Origin: Variovorax saccharolyticus
Lineage (GTDB): Bacteria > Pseudomonadota > Gammaproteobacteria > Burkholderiales > Burkholderiaceae_C
Direction: 5' to 3'
DNA length: 64,000 nt
Assembly: GCF_030316765.1 (NCBI RefSeq)
Contig: NZ_JASZYT010000005.1
Span: forward strand, 310,001-374,000
In this document: positions 37,584 to 46,180 of the stretch, one piece after another
Numbering within the stretch: position 1 is the stretch's first letter
How the letters are laid out: each line of letters opens with the position of its first letter
Notes under the pieces: generated by a model
The model's input: the letters and a program-made list of their open reading frames with translations, nothing else
What the model was told of the DNA's origin: nothing
Database searches by the model: none
Translations under genes and position numbers: made by a program

Positions 37584-38926
37584 CCATCCGGCTTCGCAGC
37601 GGCTTTCTGTTGCTTCTGACGGCTCTCCTGCTTTCCTGCGGAGGCGGCGGTGGAGGCGGCGGAGGAGGGGGGGCGGCGCTCGTGGGGCCCGCAGCGCTGG
37701 GCGCGGCCGGTACGGGCCCGGCTGCTGCGGCCAACCCCGGGGATGCCGGCGGCACGGCGGCAGGCAACGGCCTCGGCGGCATAGCGGCCGATGACGGCAG
37801 TGCCACCACGGCATCGAGCGGCGATGACGGCTCCGGCGTGGGCTCTGGTGGCACCGGTGTCAGCACCGCCGATGCGACCGGCGTCGGCGCGGTCGACGGC
37901 GCTGGCAGCATCATCGTCAACGGCTTGCGCTACGACACGCGGACCGCCGTCGGGCAGGTCGAGGATGCGCCCGCCGGCCTCCAGTTGGGCATGAGCGTGA
38001 AGGTGATCGGCCCGGTCAACGCGGACTACACCCAAGGCATCGCCCGCCGCGTCGAATCGGCGGCGGACATCCGCGGCCCGGTGACCTCGCTCGAACCGGC
38101 ACAAGGCAGGTTCGTGATCCTGGGCACGACGGTGACCACCGACGAAGCCACCGTGTGGGCGGACGCAGCCGGTCTGGCCGCGATTCCGGCGGGGCGCACG
38201 CTGCAGGTGTGGGGGCTTCCGGCCGCACCCGGGGTCTTGCGCGCCACGCGCGTCGAGCAGCGCGATCCGTCCGCTGCGGCCATTCTCACGGGCACGGTCC
38301 AGAACCTCGACACCATCCGCCGCAGCTTCTCGCTCGGCGGCCTCGTGGTGGACTACGGCGCCGCCGTTCTGAGCGGAAGCCCGGATGGCCGACCGCTCGC
38401 GAACGGCACCCTCGTGCGCGTTCGCGGGACTGCGGCGGCTCCGGGCGGTCTCGTGGCGACGCTCGTGCAGTGGTGGTACCCGCTGCCGACGGCCGATGGC
38501 GTCCAGGCCCAGTTCTCCGGCATCGTCACGGACTTCGCCAGTCCGGGTTCGCTGCGCGTGCTCGGCTTCCCGGTCGATGCGAGTGCCGCGCAAGTCAACG
38601 GCGGCCCGCCGGGCGCCCTCGGCAACGGCGTCAAGGTCGAGGTGGGCGGCGTGCTTGCCGGTGGCGTGCTCCGGGCGACCAAGCTCAAGATCCGTCATGT
38701 GCCGGGCACTGGCGGCCCGGCATCCTTCGACCTGATCGGCGCTGTCGGTGCCTTCAGATCGCCTGCCGATTTCCGCGTCAAGGGGCAACCCGTGGATGCC
38801 AGCGGTGCCGATGTCCAGTTCGTCAACGGCACGGCGGCGAAGCTGGGCAACGGCGTGCGCGTGAGCATCCACGGGACGCGGGTGCTCAACGGCGTGCTGA
38901 TGGCGGCCAGCGTCAGGTTCGAGTGA
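37580..38926 (+). CDS. DUF5666 lipoprotein with poly-Gly linker
   Basis: A 448-aa lipoprotein. The signal peptide LLLLTALLLSC ends at the lipidated Cys, followed directly by eleven glycines and a ~95-residue Gly/Ala/Ser/Asp-rich flexible stretch. The rest is a series of OB-like DUF5666 repeats, each with a 'LQLGMSVKVIGPV', 'LANGTLVRVRG' or 'LGNGVKVEVGG' type strand and a following 'RATRVE' type strand; I count at least four. It is probably a surface or periplasmic beta-rich protein. It is translationally coupled to the DUF6502 gene. Confidence 0.85.
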   Translation: MTIRLRSGFLLLLTALLLSCGGGGGGGGGGGAALVGPAALGAAGTGPAAAANPGDAGGTAAGNGLGGIAADDGSATTASSGDDGSGVGSGGTGVSTADATGVGAVDGAGSIIVNGLRYDTRTAVGQVEDAPAGLQLGMSVKVIGPVNADYTQGIARRVESAADIRGPVTSLEPAQGRFVILGTTVTTDEATVWADAAGLAAIPAGRTLQVWGLPAAPGVLRATRVEQRDPSAAAILTGTVQNLDTIRRSFSLGGLVVDYGAAVLSGSPDGRPLANGTLVRVRGTAAAPGGLVATLVQWWYPLPTADGVQAQFSGIVTDFASPGSLRVLGFPVDASAAQVNGGPPGALGNGVKVEVGGVLAGGVLRATKLKIRHVPGTGGPASFDLIGAVGAFRSPADFRVKGQPVDASGADVQFVNGTAAKLGNGVRVSIHGTRVLNGVLMAASVRFE

Positions 38927-38934
38927 GCAAGATG

Positions 38935-40395
38935 TCAGTTTCCTCGAGTGCGCGGCCGGCCCCGTGCGAGCAGACTCACAGTGAACATCGTCAGGACGTT
39001 CAACGCCAGGCCGACGATGCCGAGGTTGACGTCGTGGACCCATTCCGGCGCAGCGGGAAGCAGCCGCCGCATGGTGAGACCGGACACCACGCTGCCGGCG
39101 ACGAAGGTCACGCCGACGAAGATGCCCGCGAATGCGCCATGGCGGTTGACCCGATGGTCTCGCGCCAGCGCGGCCAGCAAGGCCGGTGCCAGTTGCGTCA
39201 CGAAGCCGAAGCCCATGAGCAGCAGGGAGACGATGCTGGTGCCGCCAGCCAAGGTCCAAGCGACGGCGGCCAGCATCAGCAAGACGGTCGCGCCACGCGA
39301 AACCATGGACAGGTGTGCATCGCTGCTGGCTGGCCGCCAGGGACGGTAGAGGTCGCGCGCGACCAGGGTGGATGCGGACACCAGCATGATGGAGCCCGGA
39401 ACGATGGCCGTGAGCATGCCGGCGGCGCCGATCACGCCGACGATCCAGGGGTCGAAGGTCTGAATCGCGAGCGTCAGCAAGGCCAGGTCGATCTGGTCTC
39501 CGGTCAGCGCAGGAACCTGCAGCACGGCGGCGAGCCCGGCGAACATCGAAAACAGCATCACGAGCGCGTAGAGCGGCATCACCATCGCATTGCGACGGAA
39601 GCTGCGCTCGTTACCAGCTGTGAATGTCGCGGTGAAGGCATGGGGCCACAGGTACATGCCCAGCGCCGACAGCGCGACAGTCGACACGAACCAGGCGCCG
39701 CTCTTGCCGGTGGCGGGGAGCGCCAGGAAGCCCGGCCGGTGCTGCTCGATGTGCCTGAACATCGCTTCCAGCCCGCCGTCGTAGCGATACGGCAGGTAGA
39801 GCCCCAGGAACACGCAGACCGCCAGGATCAGGACGTCCTTCAGAACGGCCGTGCTGGCGGAGCCGTGCATGCCCGACAGGATCACGTAGGCCGTCATGGC
39901 CAGAGCGCCGATCCAGATCGCCGCCGACGACGTGAGGCTGCCGTACGACGTGAGTTCCACGATGATGCCCAGCCCCTTGAACTGAAGGACCAGGTAGGGC
40001 AGCAGCGCGAGCAGCGCGACCGCGCAGACCAGCAACCCCAGCAACGGGCTGTCGTAGGCCTTCGCGAAGAACTCTGGCTGTGTGAGCACGCCGTGCTGCC
40101 GGGCGAAGCGCCAGATGGCCGGAAGCAGCCAGTAGGACAGCACGAACGCCAGGCAGGAATAGGCCATGACGTAGAACGCAGGGCCGCCGTGGCCATAGGC
40201 GAAGCCGCTGGCACCCAGAAAGGTGAAGGTGGTGTAGAGCTCGCCGGCCATCAGCACGAACACCAGCCGGCCGGAGAAGGCACGCCCGCCGACGCTCCAT
40301 TGCTCAAGGCTCATGCGCACCCCTTGCCGGGCATGCAGTCCAAGAAGCAGGACGCCGACCAGGGTCGACGAAATGATGGCTAGCGCGGGATTCAT
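38935..40395 (-). CDS. Sodium:solute symporter family transporter
   Basis: A 486-aa inner-membrane protein with about 13 hydrophobic helices. Family features are VGGRAFSGRLVFVLMAGELYTTFTF near the N-terminus, GMHGSASTAVLKDVLIL, and YLWPHAFTATFTAGNERSFRRNA. It belongs to the SSS family, probably importing a small carboxylate or similar solute with Na+. A DUF3311 gene ends 36 bp upstream; this pair (as in Bacillus yhjC/yhjB) is conserved and suggests a two-part carrier. The stop lies 8 bp from the DUF5666 stop on the other strand. Confidence 0.9.
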   Translation of the reverse strand: MNPALAIISSTLVGVLLLGLHARQGVRMSLEQWSVGGRAFSGRLVFVLMAGELYTTFTFLGASGFAYGHGGPAFYVMAYSCLAFVLSYWLLPAIWRFARQHGVLTQPEFFAKAYDSPLLGLLVCAVALLALLPYLVLQFKGLGIIVELTSYGSLTSSAAIWIGALAMTAYVILSGMHGSASTAVLKDVLILAVCVFLGLYLPYRYDGGLEAMFRHIEQHRPGFLALPATGKSGAWFVSTVALSALGMYLWPHAFTATFTAGNERSFRRNAMVMPLYALVMLFSMFAGLAAVLQVPALTGDQIDLALLTLAIQTFDPWIVGVIGAAGMLTAIVPGSIMLVSASTLVARDLYRPWRPASSDAHLSMVSRGATVLLMLAAVAWTLAGGTSIVSLLLMGFGFVTQLAPALLAALARDHRVNRHGAFAGIFVGVTFVAGSVVSGLTMRRLLPAAPEWVHDVNLGIVGLALNVLTMFTVSLLARGRPRTRGN

Positions 40396-40431
40396 GCAGG
40401 TCGCAGCGAAGAGGAAGGCGTTGGCGCAGCG

Positions 40432-40623
40432 CTACGGCGCGCGATTGGCGGGGTCGAGCCGGAAGACCAGCCACATCACCGCGGCCGTCGCGATCACGCA
40501 GCCGATGGTCCATGCGACGAAGAGCGGGAGTCCGAGCACGAAGGGCTGCACCCGGGCGGCGAACAGCGAGCCGCAAAGAAACAGCAGGAACGGAATGACG
40601 GCGAGCCAGTGATGCAGCTTCAT
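40432..40623 (-). CDS. DUF3311 small membrane protein
   Basis: A 63-aa protein with two helices (WLAVIPFLLFLCGSLFAA and FVAWTIGCVIATAAVMWLVF) and the FVLGLPLFVAW core of DUF3311. It lies directly upstream of the symporter gene and is presumably its accessory subunit. Confidence 0.85.
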   Translation of the reverse strand: MKLHHWLAVIPFLLFLCGSLFAARVQPFVLGLPLFVAWTIGCVIATAAVMWLVFRLDPANRAP

Positions 40624-40705
40624 CGCAGGTCCGGCACGTGACCGCCTTGGCCGTGCGCGACGTGGCGGGACAAGGGCATTGCAGAGGTCGAGCGGTCAGA
40701 CACGG

Positions 40706-43573
40706 CTAGCCGATCGGTGCGGCCGACGCTGCCATTTCGTCGATGTGCGCCAGGACCCCACCCGCTTCCTGGAGGTCCGCGGTGTCGAAGCCTTCCGCGT
40801 AGTGGGCGAGTACCCCCCGCAGCAACGCTTGTCCCTGCGGGGCGCGACGCGTTTCGCTCCACTGCCGTGCCAAGTCCATCGCCGTCCTCAGTTCCCACCC
40901 CCGAGCGCCTTGGCGGCGGCTCCAATCAAGGGATTGCACCAGGCATTCCTCCGCCTCTTCGATGCGGCGCTCGGGCGCACTGCGCAGTGCGCGTGCCTTG
41001 ACCCGAAGTAGTTCGGGAAGGTGGCACAGATCGCCGTTCGCGTGCACCGACGCCAGGGTGTCGTCGATCAACCCGAGCGCTTCGGCCGTCCTGCCGACCA
41101 TGGTCAGACCTTCGGCCAGCGTGAGACGGAAGGAGGTGGTGAGCAACTCATAGCGAGATTCGTGGAGATCGCCCAGGCAGCGCTCGAGCGCCTGCACGCC
41201 GTGCTCCGTGTCGCCGCGCCTGAGCGCCAGTTCGCCCTTGATGCCGCGGCCGACGGCCAGATAGGGCGTCAGCGAATGAGATTCCGCGTAGGCGATGAAG
41301 CTGTCGATGTCCCGCTCGGCCCTGTCGAGGTCGCCGACCCAGAGGTAGACCGAAACGGCCCAGATCAGTGCGATGCACAGGGTCACCGGATGGTCCAGCT
41401 GGCGGGCGTCGTCCACGGCGCGTTGAGCGACGATGACGGCCTGCGCCGGGTACCCCTGCAGCCAGAGCGTTCGAGCCAGCGCGATGCTGGCGCGGTTGGC
41501 ATGGTCGAAGCCGGAATAGATCGTGCTGGCCTGTGTGGATTGCACCGCGCCGGCGATCGCTGCTTCCAACAGAAGGCGTGCCTTGGCCTGGTCTCCGGTC
41601 AGATGGCTGCAGAGGCCGACCAGGGAATTCGCGGTCGCACGCGCCGTCGGGTCGTCGATGGTTTCGGCCACCGCGGCGCTTCGGTGGGCGTAGTCCAGCG
41701 AGACCACGAAGTCGCCGATGCGCTCGTGGAATATCTGCAACCGGGCAAGGAGCTGGACCTGGCTGGCGGCGTCGCCCAATTCCTGGGCAACCGCCAGACT
41801 TCGTTCGAGGGCATGGCGCACCTCCTCGCTGTTGCCGCGCGTGAACATCTGCGACAGGCCCAGCGCGGCCTGCAGGGTCATTTCCGAGCGGCTCGCGACG
41901 GTACGCTCGGTCAGCTCCCCCAGCGCACGCGCCGACCAGCGGTGGCATTCCGCCAGCAGCGACATCGCCATGAAGGCCGGCACCGCTGCCGCTGCCAGCG
42001 CGACCCCGAGCTCGGTCGCACCTTGGGGGCCGAAGCACCATTCCAGCGCCGCCCTGACATTGCCCAGGTCGGCCGTGTCCGAGGCGCGGCCGGCGTCGCG
42101 CGAAAAGGCAGCGTCCTTCTCGGCCCCCTGTTCGAGCCGGTGGCAAAAGTACGACGCGTGCCGAAGCGCCGCCGCTTCGGTCGTCTCAGGGCCGGCTTTC
42201 GAGAGTGCATAGACGCGCGTGCTCTCCAGCAGCCGGTACAGCGTACGCGCGCCTGACCGATGCACGGCAAGCAGCGATTTCTCCGCGAGGCTCGCGATCG
42301 CGGCGAGCACCTGCTCCTCGCTCAGAGCTGGCGCGACCACGACCCGGCGCGCGGCCTCGAGCGAGAAGTTGCCGACAAACACCGGAAGCTGGCACAGCAC
42401 CTGTCGCTCTGCGCCGTCGAGCAGCTCGAAGCTCCAGTCCAGCGTGGCCTGCAGGGTCTGATGGCGCGGCCGCGCGGTGCGCTGCCCCGGCCACGACAGC
42501 GTGAGGCGATCGTTCAGCAGGGTGGCGGTCTGGTGCAGGCCGTAGCTCACCACGCGCCGCGCCGCGAGCTCGATCGACAGCGGCACGCCGTCAAGCTTGC
42601 GGCAGATGCCGGCGACGACCTGCGCATCGGCGTCGTCGAGACCCAGCATCGCCCCGCTGGCACCTGCCCGTGCCACGAACAGCCACGCCGCCGGATAGGT
42701 CAGGACGCCAGCCGCCGTGAGCCCGGGCTCGTCCGGGGGGCTCGCCAGCGGTTCCAGCCTGTGGACATGTTCGTCTTGCGTGCGCAGCGGTTCCCGGCTC
42801 GTCGCCAGGATGTGGACATGAGGTGTCGCCGCGAAGATCCGCTCGGCGAGCAGCGCCGCCGCATCGATCACATGCTCGCAGTTGTCAAGAACCAGCAGCA
42901 TGCGCTTGTCGCGTAGGTACGCGAGCAGACTGGGCACCGGGTCGCTCGAACGGACGGACAGCCGCAGCGTCGAGGCGATCGCAGTCGGCACCAGGGACGC
43001 ATCGCTCAACGCCGCGAGGTCGATGAAATAGACGGCGTTGCCGAACATCGCAAGCAGGTCGTGGCCCGTTCGAACGGCAACCGTTGTCTTGCCCACGCCG
43101 CCCGAGCCGACGATGGTGACAAACCTGCTGGTGGCGAGCCGGGCCCGGATTTCGGACAGATCCGTTTCCCGCCCCACCAACTGCAGCGGCTGTCCGGGAA
43201 GGACGGGCTCGGCAGGGTTGGCGGTGTCGACGCCGCCTTGCCTCGAAATGGCAGCGACGAAACAGTAGCCGCGGCCGACGATGCTGACGATGTAGCGGGC
43301 GCCGTCCTTGCCGTCGTCGAGCGCCTGCCGCAGCATCGTGATCTGGAAGCGGAGGCTGCCGTCCGAGACGACGACCCCGGGCCAGGCCAACCGCATGAGT
43401 TCGTGCTTGCTGACCACCTCGTTGGCGCGGGCAACCAACACGATCAAGACATCCATGGCGCGCCCTCCGAGTTCCACCGGAACGCCGTCGCGCGTCAGCA
43501 GCCGCTCGTTCTCCCTGAGGGTGAACGGTCCAAACGTCACCGTGGCGCCTGTTCTCGCTGCGAATTCGTTCAT
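40706..43573 (-). CDS. Winged-helix/NB-ARC/TPR transcriptional regulator
   Basis: A 955-aa regulator. The N-terminal OmpR-type DNA-binding domain (~10-110) includes VELGGRAMDVLIVLVARANE, SDGSLRFQITMLRQAL and YIVSIVGRGYCFV. It is followed by an NB-ARC-like ATPase with Walker A (GSGGVGKTTVAV, ~158), LLVLDNCEHV (~228), and SREPLRTQ and GVPLSIELAARR sensor motifs. A long TPR-like helical region (~480-950) follows. The layout is that of MalT/AfsR-like STAND proteins, in which TPRs sense a signal and ATP binding drives activation. The start is uncertain; the frame is open to 43711. It probably controls the adjacent hydrolase/dehydrogenase operon. Confidence 0.85.
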   Translation of the reverse strand: MNEFAARTGATVTFGPFTLRENERLLTRDGVPVELGGRAMDVLIVLVARANEVVSKHELMRLAWPGVVVSDGSLRFQITMLRQALDDGKDGARYIVSIVGRGYCFVAAISRQGGVDTANPAEPVLPGQPLQLVGRETDLSEIRARLATSRFVTIVGSGGVGKTTVAVRTGHDLLAMFGNAVYFIDLAALSDASLVPTAIASTLRLSVRSSDPVPSLLAYLRDKRMLLVLDNCEHVIDAAALLAERIFAATPHVHILATSREPLRTQDEHVHRLEPLASPPDEPGLTAAGVLTYPAAWLFVARAGASGAMLGLDDADAQVVAGICRKLDGVPLSIELAARRVVSYGLHQTATLLNDRLTLSWPGQRTARPRHQTLQATLDWSFELLDGAERQVLCQLPVFVGNFSLEAARRVVVAPALSEEQVLAAIASLAEKSLLAVHRSGARTLYRLLESTRVYALSKAGPETTEAAALRHASYFCHRLEQGAEKDAAFSRDAGRASDTADLGNVRAALEWCFGPQGATELGVALAAAAVPAFMAMSLLAECHRWSARALGELTERTVASRSEMTLQAALGLSQMFTRGNSEEVRHALERSLAVAQELGDAASQVQLLARLQIFHERIGDFVVSLDYAHRSAAVAETIDDPTARATANSLVGLCSHLTGDQAKARLLLEAAIAGAVQSTQASTIYSGFDHANRASIALARTLWLQGYPAQAVIVAQRAVDDARQLDHPVTLCIALIWAVSVYLWVGDLDRAERDIDSFIAYAESHSLTPYLAVGRGIKGELALRRGDTEHGVQALERCLGDLHESRYELLTTSFRLTLAEGLTMVGRTAEALGLIDDTLASVHANGDLCHLPELLRVKARALRSAPERRIEEAEECLVQSLDWSRRQGARGWELRTAMDLARQWSETRRAPQGQALLRGVLAHYAEGFDTADLQEAGGVLAHIDEMAASAAPIG

Positions 43574-43810
43574 CGATGAAAACTCTGAGGCGCCGGGGTG
43601 CAGGAAAAGCGGATCAAGCCGCTCGACGGATGTCTTCCCGAGCCGATGCAACAAGGCAATGGCCGCGTCCCGGCGCAGGGGCGAAGTCGACCACTCGGCG
43701 GCTTCGCCCATTGAAAAATGACGCGAAGTTTAGCTTGCGGGCCGGCGGCCCGACGCCGCCGGCCGGAGGCTCAGGTGCCGGCGATCGGGCGAGCGCGGGA
43801 GCGAACGAGC

Positions 43811-45172
43811 CTAGTTGCGCAAAGGGCCGAAGGCGGACCTCATCTCCTGCGCGAACAGCTGCGGTTGTTCCCAGGCGGCGAAGTGACCGCCTCGATCCAC
43901 CTCCTTGAAGTAGTAGAGCGTCGGGTAGGCGCGCTGCGCCCACGACTTCGGTGCCCTATAGATTTCGCCCGGAAAGACCGTGATGGCAACCGGGACCGAG
44001 ATCTCGGTCGTTCGCTGGGCGGCGGAGCTGAAGTTGTTGTTGTTGTTCTCCCAGTAAAACCTCGACGAGGAACTGGCCGTGTTCGTGAGCCAGTAGAGCG
44101 AGATGTCATCGAGAATGCGTTCCCTGCCGAGCACGGCCTCGGCATTCCCCGACGGATAGGTCCACTCGGTGATCTTCTCGTACATGAAGGCAGCGAGGCC
44201 GGCCGGAGAATCATTGAGGCCGTACCCGATGGTTTGCGGTCGAGTGACCATCATGGCGCCATACGCGGCGTTGCGAGCGAAGAACTTGCTCAGCGTTTGA
44301 TACGCGGTTCGTTCGGCTTCCGGCAGTCCCGCCGGGGGCTCGTCGCCGCCATGGATACCCTTGACGAGTTCGGGTGGTACGGTGGCCGGCATGTTCAGAT
44401 GGATGCCGAGCAGGCCCTGGGGCTTCTGCCGGGCCAGGGCGTCGGAGATCACGGAGCCATGGTCGCCACCTTGAGCCACGTACCGCGTGTAGCCAAGGCG
44501 GTGCATCAACACGTCCCAAGCCCGAGCCACGCGGTCTGGCCCCCAACCCAGGTCCGCAGGCCGGCTGGAAAAACCATGACCCGGGATGGCAGGTATCACC
44601 ACGTCGAAGGCATCTTCGGGTCGGCCGCCGAACGCGGTTGGATCGGTGAGAGGTCCGATGGCGTCGATGAACTCCAGAGGCGAGCCTGGCCAACCGTGCG
44701 TCAGGATGAGTGGCAGCGCATTCGGGTGACGAGACCGGACGTGAATGAACTGCACCTCCACGCCGTCGATCCTTGTGACGAACTGGGGCAGAGCGTTGAG
44801 TTTCGTCTCGACCTTGGGCCAGTCGTAGTCGGTCTCCCAGTGCTTCACCAACTCTTGAAGCCTTGCCAGTTGAACGCCCTGGGACGAATCGTCGACGGTC
44901 TCCTTGTCCGGCCAGCGCGTCGCCTGAAGGCGGGCCCTCAAGTCCTTCAAGGCCTGGTCCGAAATGTGGGCCTTGAACGGACGGATCGCCTCGGACGGCG
45001 ACGCCGACTGGCGCTGGCTTCGATCGGCCGTCGAATCGCCGGCGTCGCCTGGGCCCGCGAACGAGTGACCGGACGCCATCATGAGGCTGGCCGCGCAGAG
45101 GGTGGCGGCGAGTCGGACGCCCGGTCGTTGCGGCCGGGCGGAATTGCGCTTGTACACGGGAATGATCTCCAT
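43811..45172 (-). CDS. Exported epoxide-hydrolase-like alpha/beta hydrolase
   Basis: 453 aa. A signal-like N-terminus (LAATLCAASLMMASGHSFAG) is followed by an epoxide hydrolase N-terminal region (IRPFKAHISDQALKDLRARL, WETDYDW) and the alpha/beta fold. The oxyanion motif is HGWPGSPLEF, the nucleophile Asp is in QGGDHGSVI, and the His is in DRGGHFAAWEQP. It is closest in plan to microsomal-type epoxide hydrolases. It is the last gene of a four-gene co-directional run, 39 bp after the quinone oxidoreductase. The ATG has no clear ribosome site. Confidence 0.85.
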   Translation of the reverse strand: MEIIPVYKRNSARPQRPGVRLAATLCAASLMMASGHSFAGPGDAGDSTADRSQRQSASPSEAIRPFKAHISDQALKDLRARLQATRWPDKETVDDSSQGVQLARLQELVKHWETDYDWPKVETKLNALPQFVTRIDGVEVQFIHVRSRHPNALPLILTHGWPGSPLEFIDAIGPLTDPTAFGGRPEDAFDVVIPAIPGHGFSSRPADLGWGPDRVARAWDVLMHRLGYTRYVAQGGDHGSVISDALARQKPQGLLGIHLNMPATVPPELVKGIHGGDEPPAGLPEAERTAYQTLSKFFARNAAYGAMMVTRPQTIGYGLNDSPAGLAAFMYEKITEWTYPSGNAEAVLGRERILDDISLYWLTNTASSSSRFYWENNNNNFSSAAQRTTEISVPVAITVFPGEIYRAPKSWAQRAYPTLYYFKEVDRGGHFAAWEQPQLFAQEMRSAFGPLRN

Positions 45173-45211
45173 GGATGAGTGAGCGGGTTGCGGCCTTCGG
45201 GCCAGGCGGTC

Positions 45212-46180
45212 TCAGGGCACCAGCAAGAGCTTGCCGGTGGTCGCGCGGCTCGCCATGTCGGAGTGGGCCTTGGCCGCCTCGGCCAGCGGATACACCCCTC
45301 CGAGGTGGACGTTCAGCTTGCCTTCGGCCAGCCAGCCGAACAGCCGGGCCGCGTGGGCGCGCAACAGTTGCGGCGTATGGATGTGATCGAAGAAAGTGGC
45401 ATAGCCCAGCTTGATGCTCCTGGGCAGGCTCATGATGTCGATCGGGCCCGGGCCGCCCAGCACCGGGCCGTACCAGCAAAAGGTCCCCGAGCGGCGCAGG
45501 ACGTCCATCGAACCCTGAAACGTGCTGGGGCCGGAGCCGTCGAACACCACGTGCACGCCCTCGCCGCCGGACAGCGCCAGCGCCTGCTCGACGAAGTTGC
45601 CGTCGGTGTCGACGATCACACGGTCCGCGCCGGCCGCTTTGGCCACGGCCACCTTGGCTGGCGACGACACGCGGCCGATCACTCGGCCGCCGCGCAGCTT
45701 GATGATCTGGGTCAGCAGCAGCCCGAGGCCGCCGGCCGCCGCGTGGACGAAGGCGATGTCGCCCGGCTGGACGGGATGGAAATCGGTCGCGAAATGGCTG
45801 GCGGTCAGGCCCTGCATCATCACCGACGCGGCGGTGTTGTCGTCGATGGCGTCGGGAATGGGCACCAGCGAAGCGGCCGCCACGGCGATCTTCTGCGCAT
45901 AGCTGCCGGGAGCGTAGACCCAGGCCACCCGCTGGCCGATGGCGAAGCCCGCTACACCTTCGCCCACCGCCAGCACGCGGCCTGCGCCCTCGACGCCGAG
46001 GATCTTCGGGTTGGGTATTTCGTTCCACGCCATGCCCTGCCGCACGCCGATGTCCATGAAGTTGACGCCGGCGGCGGCGATCTGCACCAGCACCATCCCG
46101 CGCTCGGGTACGGGGTCCGGCTGATCCAGATACGCCAGCACGCCGACGTCGCCGGTCTGCTTCATCACGACTGCTTTCAT
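45212..46180 (-). CDS. NADPH:quinone oxidoreductase-like MDR enzyme (zinc-independent)
   Basis: A 322-aa medium-chain reductase. It has a GroES-like N-terminal domain (GVNFMDIGVRQG) and a Rossmann domain with the nucleotide motif AAAGGLGLLLTQIIK. The cysteine and histidine ligands of zinc alcohol dehydrogenases are lacking, which fits the Qor family reducing quinones or enones with NADPH. Its ATG overlaps the aldehyde dehydrogenase stop by 4 bp, so the two are coupled. Confidence 0.9.
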   Translation of the reverse strand: MKAVVMKQTGDVGVLAYLDQPDPVPERGMVLVQIAAAGVNFMDIGVRQGMAWNEIPNPKILGVEGAGRVLAVGEGVAGFAIGQRVAWVYAPGSYAQKIAVAAASLVPIPDAIDDNTAASVMMQGLTASHFATDFHPVQPGDIAFVHAAAGGLGLLLTQIIKLRGGRVIGRVSSPAKVAVAKAAGADRVIVDTDGNFVEQALALSGGEGVHVVFDGSGPSTFQGSMDVLRRSGTFCWYGPVLGGPGPIDIMSLPRSIKLGYATFFDHIHTPQLLRAHAARLFGWLAEGKLNVHLGGVYPLAEAAKAHSDMASRATTGKLLLVP

